Shown one piece after another: positions 44,301-52,094 of a stretch of 64,000 nucleotides of DNA. The notes below the pieces were generated by a model, which was given only the letters and a program-made list of their open reading frames with translations, did not search any database and was not told the DNA's origin. How positions within the stretch are numbered: the stretch's first letter is position 1; the number at the start of each line of letters is the position of its first letter. Made by a program: the position numbers and the translations under genes. The stretch is from assembly GCA_964584325.1 (NCBI GenBank), contig CAZOZP010000006.1, forward strand, positions 7,290 through 71,289. Direction: 5' to 3'. This DNA comes from CAZOZP01 sp964584325. Lineage in GTDB: Bacteria > Bacteroidota > Ignavibacteria > Ignavibacteriales > Melioribacteraceae.

Positions 44301-44710
44301 ACAGATTAAACTATTATCGCTTATTATTCTCTATGAAGGATATTTCTGAACTAAAAGAAATTGAGGAAGAAATGACTGACAGATTCGGCAGACTTCCGGA
44401 AATCATTATTAGAACACTGCTCTGCGCCAAACTGAGATATTACGCTTCTATTGCTCTGTTTGAACGAGTGATAATCAATCTCGATAAAATTACCGTTATA
44501 CTGCCTAAAGCAGAAAAAACGCAATTCTACGAAGATCATTTTAAGGATTTTATGCAGCTTATAATGACAGATTATCAGAAATCATTTAAGTTTGTCCAGG
44601 TGAAAGAAACTATGAAAACCGAAATGACAAACACATTTAAGTTTCCTGAACAAGCCGTAGAATTTATTATCGAGTTTTCAGCTAAAGTTGCAAAAATGAT
44701 TTCTCCATAA
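41339..44710 (+). CDS. mfd: Transcription-repair coupling factor
   Basis: A 1123-residue SF2 DNA translocase that removes stalled RNA polymerase at lesions and recruits UvrA. The N-terminal UvrB-like part (to about 330) includes YQKEKFIESRGEYSVRGSIIDFW and RLEFDGDFIESIRYFD. The CarD-like RNA-polymerase-binding domain follows (about 435-510, LSTIQKGDYIVHESFGIGRYIGLE). The RecG-like motor has Walker A GDVGFGKTEIAVRAA (from residue 589), DEEHRFG, TATPIPRTL and QLRGRVGRSDRKAFAY. The C-terminal TRCF domain is at about 970-1070. Length is normal. The start is ATG 41339. It is divergent from the lon-like operon. Confidence 0.96.
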   Translation: MQHSHIKKIFSSDSFKDIRKELKKLKQIGNRAKISRLPGSYRTLFASNLLKDFSGILLLLPDIQSVSETFVELNILGHEDECLAADNLEPEHIQAIISALRKKEKFILVAPYDILKIKMPPELKLLNESTSIKQGSEFSYNDLTDYLSLIGYQKEKFIESRGEYSVRGSIIDFWSYSERYPCRLEFDGDFIESIRYFDIESQRSLGKVESVTLSAELDFGNPENTATVFDYLDSPLVIADELQINEMFRNEVKKEIQRDDYSDLDDELKNEIFEGTLPSEKLFSADASEKFILNEYKSEKEILSGDAFWVMESFQGDSEGFINLNTFHAPSVHSNYDILFKTIGKYLAEKYSVCISVENELQLKRMKDLLAGINEEFGRFIEEESVSFEILPIREGFLSKTEKLLVLSDYQIFDKPYRTRISKRQLKKKSKMNDLSTIQKGDYIVHESFGIGRYIGLETIKIGMVEQESIKIQYAGDGIVYVNMNYLSLVKKYSSAENVQPQLSVIGSNEWSKTKSRVKTKIKEAARDLINIYAKRKAATGFSFSGDSIWQKELEASFFYEDTPDQEKVTEEVKTDMESCNPMDRLVCGDVGFGKTEIAVRAAFKAVSDNKQVALLVPTTILAEQHFNTFINRLNQFPVKVHVLSRFQSAARQKETIASLKEGKIDIIIGTHRLLSKDVEFKDLGLLIIDEEHRFGVMAKEKLKLFKAEVDTLTLTATPIPRTLNLSLLGARDLSLIATPPPNRQPIITKVEVFDIQKIRKWILDETGRQGQIFFVHDRVQSIRKLSAYIQRYIPEVKIGIAHGQMKPAELEDVIYKFLHKEYDMLLATKIIESGIDIPNVNTIIINRADRFGLAELHQLRGRVGRSDRKAFAYFIVPSLETISKKAIRRLAAVEEYSELGEGFNLAMRDLEIRGAGNLLGTEQSGAVDAVGFEMYVKLLDEAVEELKLGEFRNIFSGLPKAKERSEPSIDTYFEIGIPNSFMPDQSDRLNYYRLLFSMKDISELKEIEEEMTDRFGRLPEIIIRTLLCAKLRYYASIALFERVIINLDKITVILPKAEKTQFYEDHFKDFMQLIMTDYQKSFKFVQVKETMKTEMTNTFKFPEQAVEFIIEFSAKVAKMISP

Positions 44711-44778
44711 ACCTTATCTATTCAATAAACCTTAAATTCGGAAGCACACGTCAAGTTTTTTCTTTAATTTGTTTTTTG

Positions 44779-44786
44779 TATTTTTG
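44779..44786 (+). promoter_or_regulatory. TATTTTTG promoter-like box before the LytM gene
   Basis: TATTTTTG, matching TAnnTTTG, 25 bases before the ATG at 44812 in the 101-bp gap after mfd. A promoter role is inferred from the consensus known in Bacteroidetes and the match before mfd. Confidence 0.4.
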
Positions 44787-44811
44787 TTCAGATAAAATAT
44801 GATAGGAATGA

Positions 44812-45690
44812 ATGTCGAAATTCTACAAGTTTTCAGAAAAACTGCAGTATAAAGAAGTGATGGGACTTAAAAAGAGATTCGCTATTCTAGTGGTAATCCT
44901 TACGATTTTCATAACAACCGCTGTCTTTTTCCTTTTTTCATACCTTAATCCTTCATCCAATATCAGTAAGCTGAAATTCCAGCAGCGGACACTAAAAGAC
45001 AAATCTCAGGAAATTGTTCAGAATCTTTCTACTCTAGATGAAAAAACAACAGAAATTCTTAAACAAAACAGAGAACTTATTAATTCTGTTGATCTTGTAT
45101 ATCTCGGCGAACAAAGCATTGAGACTGATTTAAATAGCGGAGAGTACGCAAGCATATCAACTCGAATAATTGAACAACAACTTGACAAAATTGATGACAG
45201 ACTCAACAAACTTGAAGAGAATCTCCTGGAATTAAGCTCGGCTTATTATCTCGAAGAGGCAGGAATGCTTAAATACAACGGTCTTATAAATTCAATTCCT
45301 GCCATTCTTCCGGCAAAAGCTCAGTTCTGCGTAAATTTTTCATCTGATTCACTGCAACCCCATAGAGGCATTGATCTGATTTTGAAAATGAACACCAGAA
45401 TAAGTGCTACAGCCGATGGAATTGTTACATTTTCTGGCGTTGAGGGAAGCTTTGGACTTACAATAGTTATCAAACACGGCTTCGGTTATCATACGATATA
45501 CAGTTGTTTGTCTAAATCTGAGGTCATTATCGGACAAAAAGTAAAAAGAGGAGAATTAATCGGCTTTTCAGGGAAAAGTTGTGTGAATTGCAGCGGTGAA
45601 AAACTGCATTATGAAATCAGACACAATGGAGTTGCATTGAATCCGCTTAATTTTACTTTTAGCGATTTAAGACTTTTTGGCTCTATTTAG
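44812..45690 (+). CDS. Membrane-anchored LytM/M23 domain protein, probably catalytically degenerate
   Basis: A 292-residue protein: one membrane helix (about 24-45), a periplasmic coiled coil (about 60-150) and a C-terminal M23/LytM domain (about 165-285). The HxxxD zinc motif is kept (PHRGIDL). The HxH motif, normally PHLHFE, reads GEKLHYEIR, so its first histidine is lysine, and the usual YAHL histidine is cysteine (IYSCL). Loss of two of the four conserved residues suggests an inactive LytM domain, as in EnvC/NlpD-type activators of amidases, here with the same coiled-coil plus LytM layout as EnvC. CVNC just before the HxH position is unusual. A role in cell-wall splitting is inferred. Confidence 0.82.
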   Translation: MSKFYKFSEKLQYKEVMGLKKRFAILVVILTIFITTAVFFLFSYLNPSSNISKLKFQQRTLKDKSQEIVQNLSTLDEKTTEILKQNRELINSVDLVYLGEQSIETDLNSGEYASISTRIIEQQLDKIDDRLNKLEENLLELSSAYYLEEAGMLKYNGLINSIPAILPAKAQFCVNFSSDSLQPHRGIDLILKMNTRISATADGIVTFSGVEGSFGLTIVIKHGFGYHTIYSCLSKSEVIIGQKVKRGELIGFSGKSCVNCSGEKLHYEIRHNGVALNPLNFTFSDLRLFGSI

Positions 45691-45880
45691 TACAATATAA
45701 TGTATGTTCTCATATTTATATATGATTTAAATCAATTTCTATCTGTGTTTTTCAATAATTTTTCTTAATTTGTATATTATGTCTTATATTAGTGTCTTAA
45801 ATTTCAAGTAATTTTAGTGTGAAGATATTTTTTTTTGTATATTACTTTGACTTTTTTTCCAACTAAACCGGGGGTTCTAA

Positions 45881-47446
45881 ATGAAACCTATCTACAAAGC
45901 TGCATTAGCAGTGTTTTTATTTGTTTTTGTGTTCAATTCGGCATCTGTAGCTCAGTTAAATGAATATAGCTACAAAGCCGGATTACAGTTCCATATGCTT
46001 CTTATGGACGGTGATTTCAGTCATGATGAAGGCTACAAATTCTCTCCAATGGTTAGAGCATTCGGACGTTATGAATTAAGCCCTAAGTTCGATCTTGAAG
46101 CCGGTCTTGGCGTTGGGTTATTAAGAGGCAAAGACAGAATAAAGGATTATTATGAAATCAGAGTAATTCCTGTTGATGCCAGAGTCCTTTTCTCACCTAT
46201 TCAAGATGAAAGATTTAATCCTTACATATATTTAGGTTTAGGATTAACTCATTTCGATGTAACAAACAAACCACAGTCTGTTAACAAAGTTAAAAGCCTC
46301 AGAAAATTCAAGCCTACAAAATCTTATGGCTGGACTGTATCTGTTCCTTTTGGTATAGGAACAGAAATAGCTGTTTCTGAATCTTTCCTTGCAGATGTGT
46401 CTCTCGGATACACCTACAACTTCCAGGACAGAATGGACTATTACAACAACTACAAATTTGATGAAAAAATAACCAACAATGACGGTTATTTGAATTTTGG
46501 TGTTGGCCTTGCTTATTCTCATTCAGCCAACAAAGACGTTGATAACGATGGTCTTCTAAACAGCGAAGAAAAAGCTCTTGGAACAGATCCTAAGAATCCT
46601 GACACAGACGGTGATGGCGTTTCTGACGGCGACGAAGTTAATAAGTACAAGACTAATCCTCTCAAAGCTGACACAGACGGCGACGGCTTAAGCGATTATG
46701 CTGAAGTTACTACTTACAAAACTGATCCGAATAAAGCAGATACAGATGCTGACGGTATCAATGATTATGATGAAGTAATGACTTATAAAACTAATCCGAA
46801 CAAAGCTGATTCCGATGGCGAAGGTCTTAATGACTATGATGAAATATTCAAATACAAGACTAACGCTAACAAAGCTGATTCCGATAGCGACGGCTTATCA
46901 GATCTTGAAGAAGTTAAACTTGGAACTAATCCTTTAGTTGCTGACTCAGACGGCGATGGTTTAACAGATGGCGACGAAGTTAACAAATACAAAACTAATC
47001 CTTTAGCTGCCGATACAGATAAGGGTACAGTTAACGACGGAGCAGAAGTTAAACGCGGAACAGATCCTCTTAACCCGAAAGATGATATTATTCTTGAAAT
47101 GAAAGACAACAAAGTTGTTCTTGAAGGTATTACATTCAATTCAGGAAAAGCTGTTATTCTTCCTGAATCTGAAGACGTACTCAACAAGGCCCTCAATACT
47201 CTGAATGCATATCCGAACCTCAAAGTTGAGATTAGAGGATATACAGATAGCAGAGGCAGCAGAGCTTTCAATAACAAACTCTCGAAAAACAGAGCACAGT
47301 CTGTTGTTGATTGGTTGACTGCTAAAGGTGTTGACAAATCAAGACTCACAGCAAAAGGTTTCGGTCCGCTTGAACCGTTAGCATCTAATGATACTGAAGA
47401 AGGCAGAGCTCAGAACCGCAGAATCGAATTCGTGGTTACTAAATAA
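45881..47446 (+). CDS. OmpA-family protein with thrombospondin type 3 repeats
   Basis: A 521-residue outer-membrane protein. After a signal peptide ending SVAQ comes an eight-stranded-barrel-like region (about 25-215). Eight calcium-binding thrombospondin type 3 repeats of about 23 residues (DxDxDGxxDxxE, about 219-402) act as a stalk. The OmpA peptidoglycan-binding domain (about 405-521) has ITFNSGKAVILPES, RGYTDSRG and SKNRAQSVVDWLTAKGV...AQNRRIEF. It should link the outer membrane to the cell wall. A 190-bp upstream region holds two TTTGTATATTA copies (45769-45779, 45835-45845) that may be promoter related. GGGGG lies just before the start. Confidence 0.92.
   Translation: MKPIYKAALAVFLFVFVFNSASVAQLNEYSYKAGLQFHMLLMDGDFSHDEGYKFSPMVRAFGRYELSPKFDLEAGLGVGLLRGKDRIKDYYEIRVIPVDARVLFSPIQDERFNPYIYLGLGLTHFDVTNKPQSVNKVKSLRKFKPTKSYGWTVSVPFGIGTEIAVSESFLADVSLGYTYNFQDRMDYYNNYKFDEKITNNDGYLNFGVGLAYSHSANKDVDNDGLLNSEEKALGTDPKNPDTDGDGVSDGDEVNKYKTNPLKADTDGDGLSDYAEVTTYKTDPNKADTDADGINDYDEVMTYKTNPNKADSDGEGLNDYDEIFKYKTNANKADSDSDGLSDLEEVKLGTNPLVADSDGDGLTDGDEVNKYKTNPLAADTDKGTVNDGAEVKRGTDPLNPKDDIILEMKDNKVVLEGITFNSGKAVILPESEDVLNKALNTLNAYPNLKVEIRGYTDSRGSRAFNNKLSKNRAQSVVDWLTAKGVDKSRLTAKGFGPLEPLASNDTEEGRAQNRRIEFVVTK
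46535..47086 (+). repeat. Tandem 69-bp repeats encoding thrombospondin type 3 units
   Basis: Eight units of about 66-69 bp within the OmpA gene. Units 2 and 7 are nearly identical at the DNA level (GACGAAGTTAA-A/T-AA-A/G-TACAA), suggesting recent duplication or gene conversion. The acidic D/N/G spacing is kept in each unit except the last, which has a degenerate DTDKGTVND. Confidence 0.85.
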
Positions 47447-47456
47447 ATATAACTGC

Positions 47457-47490
47457 AAAAAAAGGGCTGCTTCGGCAGCCTTTTTTTTTA
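47457..47490 (+). terminator. Rho-independent terminator after the OmpA gene
   Basis: GGCTGC-TTCG-GCAGCC with a UUCG tetraloop, flanked by an A tract on the left and nine T on the right. It starts about ten bases after the stop codon. Confidence 0.92.
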
Positions 47491-47583
47491 TTTTCACTTC
47501 ACAAAAACTAAATCTTAGAATACCAACATATAAAATATTACAATTTTCGTTAACCAATTCCTGCAGTTTTTAAGCAAAACAAA

Positions 47584-47628
47584 ACCGCCGGTTATATCCT
47601 CTGATTGTTCAGAAAAATATAACCGGCG
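47584..47628 (-). terminator. Long two-part hairpin downstream of the 151-residue gene
   Basis: CCGCCGGTTATAT and ATATAACCGGCGG form a perfect 13-bp outer stem; inside it TCTGA-TTGT-TCAGA forms a second stem. It lies 24 bases after the stop of the minus-strand gene at 47653. It has no long U tract, so it may be an RNA 3'-end stabiliser as well as a terminator. Confidence 0.65.
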
Positions 47629-47652
47629 GCTTAATAAATACGCTATTCTTAA

Positions 47653-48108
47653 CTAAAAATATTTTTCTTTCAGTTTAGAAAGTTTGTTTTTTTGGTTCAG
47701 GAAATCTTCAGGCTCTTTAAGCTGATTGTTGATTTTTGTCTTAATCCAGACTAACCCCTTTTGATCTTTCTTCTTTCTGTAAATCTTAATAAGATACTCT
47801 TTTGTTCTGGCAGACTTAGTGCCCATTTCAACCAAATACCTGAAACATTTCTCGGAAAGATCAAAGTTTTTTTGTTCAAGCTGATCTTTAGCAAAATTAA
47901 ACATATGTTCTTCGAAATTGAAATAGTTTTTCTTGTACTGAATTCTCTTTTCACCGAAACTGTTCGTTTTTCTTTCCTGCTCGCCTGAATTTGTTACTTC
48001 TCTTACTGTTGCATCTGAAATATAAGGATATTCAATCTGCTTTTCGGCTGCCTCTGACAATTCCCTGGGAATAAGCTCTCCCGGAATAAATGAGATGTCG
48101 TTCTTCAT
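47653..48108 (-). CDS. Hypothetical protein with TPR-like C-terminal helices
   Basis: A 151-residue soluble protein. The N-terminal 60 residues look disordered (KNDISFIPGELIPRELSEAA...). Residues about 64-150 are helical and resemble TPR pairs (FNFAKDQLEQKNFDLSEKCFRYLVEMG, RTKEYLIKIYRKKKDQKGLVWI). I recognise no named family. It stands alone between the OmpA terminator and the DPP-IV gene, with a long hairpin downstream. The upstream gap (48109-48248) is very AT-rich with no distinctive element. Confidence 0.7.
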   Translation of the reverse strand: MKNDISFIPGELIPRELSEAAEKQIEYPYISDATVREVTNSGEQERKTNSFGEKRIQYKKNYFNFEEHMFNFAKDQLEQKNFDLSEKCFRYLVEMGTKSARTKEYLIKIYRKKKDQKGLVWIKTKINNQLKEPEDFLNQKNKLSKLKEKYF

Positions 48109-48248
48109 AAGCCCTCTAGTTTATTAATAACTATATAATAATAAAATTAAAGTATATAAAAGATTTTTAAAATACAATATAATCTCTATTTATATATTTT
48201 ATCCCTCACCCAAATTTAATAAAACAAATCTTTTTTTACAATTATATA

Positions 48249-50390
48249 TTATAGTTTATCAAAAATAAAGATTTTCATTTTATCGAATAAATGTCTTGCC
48301 CCTTCTGATATTGAATGGTCATTCCCGGGATAAACAGCAAATTCAAATACTTTGTTATGTTCAATTAAACTGCTGTTAAGAAGAATTGAATTTCTGAAAT
48401 GAACATTATCATCTGAAGTTCCGTGCACCAAAAGAAAATGCGAATTTAATTCTGATACATAATTCAAAACTGAAGCTCTGCGGTATCCGTCTGCATTTAG
48501 CTCCGGTGTGTTCATGTATCTTTCTGTGTAAATGTTATCGTAAAACCTCCAGTCAGTTACAGGGGCAACAGAAATCCCCATTTTGAATTTTTTCGGTTTC
48601 TTTACCAATGTCATTGCTGTTATATATCCACCGTAACTCCAACCCCAGATGCCGATTCTTGATGAATCCGCAAATCCTAGCTTCACAAGATAATCTGCAG
48701 CAGCTTCATAATCGTCCGGTTCCAAAACGCCTAGTTTCTCATAAACTGAATGTCTGAAATCAGTTCCCCGGAATCCGGTTCCACGGTTATCCACCGTAAA
48801 TATAACATAGCCTTTCTGTGCAAGATAGCAGTGCCATAAATATAGCATACCTCCCCAACTGTCTTTTACTGCCTGCGACCCCGGGCCGCCGTAAACATAA
48901 AATAACACAGGATATTTATTTTTCGGATTAAAATCATAAGGTTTAAGAACTGATGCATTTAACTCTGTAGCTTCAATCGGGATCTTAATAAATTCAGGCT
49001 TCTGAAGCTTATACTCAGCAGGAAATTCATTAAATGTAAGTTTCTTTTGCATTCTGTCTGATGATCTTATTAATGAATAGGAAGGCATTTCTTCAGAAGA
49101 TGAATGCCTTATTATAAAATAATCCGAATCATCTTCAGAAAGAATTTTATTTGAACCAGTACCTGAAGTCAATTTCACTTTACCGTTCCCGTTCGATTTT
49201 ATCTTATAAACCTGTCGTCCTGTTACACCTTCCTCAGTTGAAGTAAAAATGATTTCATCTTTGTACTTGTTGTATGCACCTATTTCATCAACTTCCCAGT
49301 TTCCCGAAGTCAGCTGCACCGGCTCACCACCCTTAAGACTATACTTATAAATATGAGCATAGCCGTTACGGTCAGATTTCCAAATAAATTCGGTATCTCC
49401 GACAAATCTAAGGTCATCGCTAATTTCAATCCAGCCTTCTGATTTCTCCCTGAATAATTCTTTTACTTCCAGAGTTTTTCTGTCATAAACATAAAAAATC
49501 AATTCATTCTGTTTGCGGTTCAATGCTTGAATTGTTAAAAGATCCGGATTCTGTGAAAATGCAATTCGCGGAATATAATAGGCTTTTGGAAGATTAATCC
49601 ATTCTGTATTACCATCCTTTAAGTCAATCATTCCGATTCTCACACTTGAAGAGGGTTCGCCGGCAACGGGATAATGATATTCGTGAAAATAAACAGAATC
49701 TTCATCCCATAAAGGCATCTTAACCCGAGGTACATTATTTTGATCAAGCTGCCAAAAAGCGATGCTTTTCGAATCAGGAGAAAATCTCCAGCCATCAATA
49801 ATTGAAAATTCTTCCTCATAAACCCAATCAAAAATACCGTTTAGCAGTTCAGGAGTCCCGCAGTTTGTCAGTCTTCTTTCTTCTCCGTTTCTTAAGTCAA
49901 TCAAATAAATATCGTTATCTCTAACAAAACCGATGCTTTTTGAATCAGGCGAAAGCTTTATCAGTGCTTGCCCTTCTCCGGTTTTTGATTCATAGACTTT
50001 CTCAAGTGTTTCCATCCTGAAAACCCAAAAACGTCCTCCGCTTTTAATATCTCGGGATTTCAGTGTTTCAGTAAGCAAGATGAAGTTTAAATCAGAAGAT
50101 AATTCATAATTCTGAATACTGCTCAATCCGAATCCGCGGTTAATCAGATTATCAATTTTTATTTCTCTAAAGAGAGAATCACCAACGGCATCAAATATTT
50201 TCAGCACAGACTTTCCATCTTCATCCTTAGATAAATAGGAATATAGCTCAGGCGAAACCCACTTTAATTGTGAAAGTCCTTTGCCGTAAAATTCCGGATT
50301 AGAAAATATTCCGTTGTAAAAATCTTCAGGATCAAAAATCTGAGCCTTTAAGATGAAACAAACAAAAAACAAAAACAGTATTCTTTTCAT
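48249..50390 (-). CDS. Prolyl oligopeptidase family peptidase (DPP-IV type, S9B)
   Basis: A 713-residue exported serine peptidase. A signal peptide (MKRILFLFFVCFILKAQ) precedes an N-terminal eight-bladed propeller (about 40-460) and an alpha/beta-hydrolase domain (about 465-713). The triad is visible: S585 in GWSYGG, D660 or D661 in HGTSDDNVHF, and H692 in YPGNDHSI. The propeller contains DWVYEEEF, which supplies the paired glutamates that bind the substrate N-terminus in DPP-IV. It should cut dipeptides from peptide N-termini after proline in the periplasm. It begins immediately after the stop of the HAD phosphatase gene (no gap). Confidence 0.93.
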   Translation of the reverse strand: MKRILFLFFVCFILKAQIFDPEDFYNGIFSNPEFYGKGLSQLKWVSPELYSYLSKDEDGKSVLKIFDAVGDSLFREIKIDNLINRGFGLSSIQNYELSSDLNFILLTETLKSRDIKSGGRFWVFRMETLEKVYESKTGEGQALIKLSPDSKSIGFVRDNDIYLIDLRNGEERRLTNCGTPELLNGIFDWVYEEEFSIIDGWRFSPDSKSIAFWQLDQNNVPRVKMPLWDEDSVYFHEYHYPVAGEPSSSVRIGMIDLKDGNTEWINLPKAYYIPRIAFSQNPDLLTIQALNRKQNELIFYVYDRKTLEVKELFREKSEGWIEISDDLRFVGDTEFIWKSDRNGYAHIYKYSLKGGEPVQLTSGNWEVDEIGAYNKYKDEIIFTSTEEGVTGRQVYKIKSNGNGKVKLTSGTGSNKILSEDDSDYFIIRHSSSEEMPSYSLIRSSDRMQKKLTFNEFPAEYKLQKPEFIKIPIEATELNASVLKPYDFNPKNKYPVLFYVYGGPGSQAVKDSWGGMLYLWHCYLAQKGYVIFTVDNRGTGFRGTDFRHSVYEKLGVLEPDDYEAAADYLVKLGFADSSRIGIWGWSYGGYITAMTLVKKPKKFKMGISVAPVTDWRFYDNIYTERYMNTPELNADGYRRASVLNYVSELNSHFLLVHGTSDDNVHFRNSILLNSSLIEHNKVFEFAVYPGNDHSISEGARHLFDKMKIFIFDKL

Positions 50391-51170
50391 CTATTTCCTG
50401 CTTATTATATCCTTAATTGACTGAATTCTGTATGTGGGCTTAATACCCGATGAGAACCTCTGGTGTTTAACTCCTGTTGCAACAAGTGCTGTATCAATTC
50501 CGAATATGTTTCCGATTGCAATATCTGTTTCAGGTCTATCACCTATTATCAGAAATTCCGATTCGTCCAAATCCATATATTTTAGAATCTCCTGATACAT
50601 ATATTTCGATGGCTTTCCAAAATGCTTCTCGAGCTTTTTTCGAGTACGTTTTTCAAGCGCCGATATTGTTGCGCCGGCATCAAGAACTTCACCGCCTGTA
50701 ACAGGACAAGTATCATCTATGTTAGCGGCGAAAAATTTGGCTCCGCTTTCCAATGCTTTTGCGGCAGTTTCAAGCTTGTTGTAGTTAAAAGTCCTGTCCA
50801 AGGTTACAAGAAGAATATCAGTTTCCTTCGGATTTTCAGTAAAGGTTAATCCTGCTTTGGAAATTTCATCAATAAATACTTGTTCTCCTATTGCAAAGAA
50901 TTTCCGTCCGGCATAAAATTTTCGTAAGTATTTTTTTAATACCACTGTAGAATTAATAATCTGAGAAACATTAACATCCATTCCGCCGCTTTCCAGAATT
51001 CTGTGGTAATCTTCAATTGTTCCGGTTGTTTTATTTGAAATGAAGGCAACTCTCTTACCCGAGTGAATAAGGCGGTTAACCAGTTCTGCCGCACCGTCAA
51101 TCAGAATATCATCGACATAAATTGTTCCATCAAGATCAAAGGCAAAACCTTTATATTTAGTAAAAAGCAT
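50391..51170 (-). CDS. HAD-IIA family phosphatase
   Basis: A 259-residue haloacid dehalogenase-type phosphatase. FDLDGTIYVDD (DxD nucleophile), FISNKTTG (motif II), a type IIA cap domain (about 75-175) and LIIGDRPETDIAIG (motif IV) are present. Relatives (NagD, PGPase, PdxP) hydrolyse small phosphate esters such as UMP, 2-phosphoglycolate or pyridoxal phosphate; the substrate cannot be chosen here. Its stop codon abuts the peptidase start codon, so the two are co-transcribed. rfbD lies 27 bases upstream. Confidence 0.88.
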   Translation of the reverse strand: MLFTKYKGFAFDLDGTIYVDDILIDGAAELVNRLIHSGKRVAFISNKTTGTIEDYHRILESGGMDVNVSQIINSTVVLKKYLRKFYAGRKFFAIGEQVFIDEISKAGLTFTENPKETDILLVTLDRTFNYNKLETAAKALESGAKFFAANIDDTCPVTGGEVLDAGATISALEKRTRKKLEKHFGKPSKYMYQEILKYMDLDESEFLIIGDRPETDIAIGNIFGIDTALVATGVKHQRFSSGIKPTYRIQSIKDIISRK

Positions 51171-51197
51171 TATTCGAAGGTCCTCAAAAATATCAAA

Positions 51198-52094
51198 TCA
51201 TAAATTTAGTTCTGCTTTCATCAGCTTAAAGGTTTCGTCCATATTCGTCGGATTATAACCCATTTCTGATCTTGCCTTTGTAGTAATAAGACCTGATTTC
51301 AGCGGTCTTGAAGCAGGCTGATTTAAATCTGATGTCAGAATCGGTTTAATCAGCTTTTCATCCAATTGGAAATAATCAGCAATCCTTAGAGTAAATTCAT
51401 ATCTGTTAAGAAATTCTGCACCGCCAATATGATATATACCCTGATGTTTTCCTTCAGAGGCAAGCACCATTGCCCGCGCAAGATCATCTAGATAAGTGGG
51501 ATTATTAAACTGATCTGTTACAATTTTTATTTCCTTACCCTCTTTAAGCGATGTAACAACCCATTTAACAAAATCCGGCCTTCCGTACCTGGCATTCCCA
51601 TAAAGGACGTTTGTCCGAAGAACTGAATATGAAATACCACTCAGTTTAAATTCATTCTCAGAAGCCAGTTTTGTTCTTCCGTAATAACTAACCGGATTTA
51701 CAGGATCTTCTTCATAATAAGGTCCGTTGGCACCGTCGAATACATAATCTGTTGATATATGTACCATATGGGCTTTTGCGAGACGTGCTCCATAAATGAT
51801 ATTATTAACACCTGTCACATTTATTTTCCAGGCTAACTCTCTTTCTGACTCACACTTATCAACATTTGTGTATGCTGCGGCATTAAACACAAAGTCAGGC
51901 TTAAATCCGTTGAAAACTGCTTTTACATCTTGTTTTGAAGAAATATCGGCTTGTTTGTAATCTACATTTTTAATAAATGACTCCTCTTCTGCTGAACTGC
52001 ATATGATTTCGTAATTGAGGGAAAGTATATATTCAGTCAATCTCTGTCCGAGCATTCCGTTACTTCCAAATACAATTGCCTTTTTATTTGCCAT
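51198..52094 (-). CDS. rfbD: dTDP-4-dehydrorhamnose reductase
   Basis: A 298-residue extended short-chain dehydrogenase that makes dTDP-L-rhamnose, the last step of that pathway. AIVFGSNGMLGQRL is the NAD(P) glycine motif, VFNAAAYTNVDKCE and VHISTDYVFDGA are family blocks, and YYGRTKLASE holds the catalytic Y-x3-K. AAGG nine bases before the ATG at 52094 favours that start over the ATG at 52100. It overlaps the PfkB kinase gene by 11 bases. No rmlA, rmlB or rmlC is in the window, so a related sugar reductase remains possible. Confidence 0.85.
   Translation of the reverse strand: MANKKAIVFGSNGMLGQRLTEYILSLNYEIICSSAEEESFIKNVDYKQADISSKQDVKAVFNGFKPDFVFNAAAYTNVDKCESERELAWKINVTGVNNIIYGARLAKAHMVHISTDYVFDGANGPYYEEDPVNPVSYYGRTKLASENEFKLSGISYSVLRTNVLYGNARYGRPDFVKWVVTSLKEGKEIKIVTDQFNNPTYLDDLARAMVLASEGKHQGIYHIGGAEFLNRYEFTLRIADYFQLDEKLIKPILTSDLNQPASRPLKSGLITTKARSEMGYNPTNMDETFKLMKAELNL

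Noticed and set aside
44661..44672. TTATTATCGAG on the plus strand looks like another copy of the sensor-gene element.
   Set aside because: It lies inside the mfd coding region, differs in the last bases, and has no gene start at the right distance on the minus strand.
46535..47086. Regular 69-bp periodicity could be mistaken for a CRISPR-like or minisatellite array.
   Set aside because: The period is in frame, the units encode calcium-binding DxDxDG motifs, and there are no unique spacers.
46834..47349. Long open frame on the minus strand (171 codons) inside the OmpA gene.
   Set aside because: It lies opposite the acidic repeats, has serine/leucine-rich repetitive content expected from the complement, no ribosome site, and the plus-strand gene is beyond doubt.
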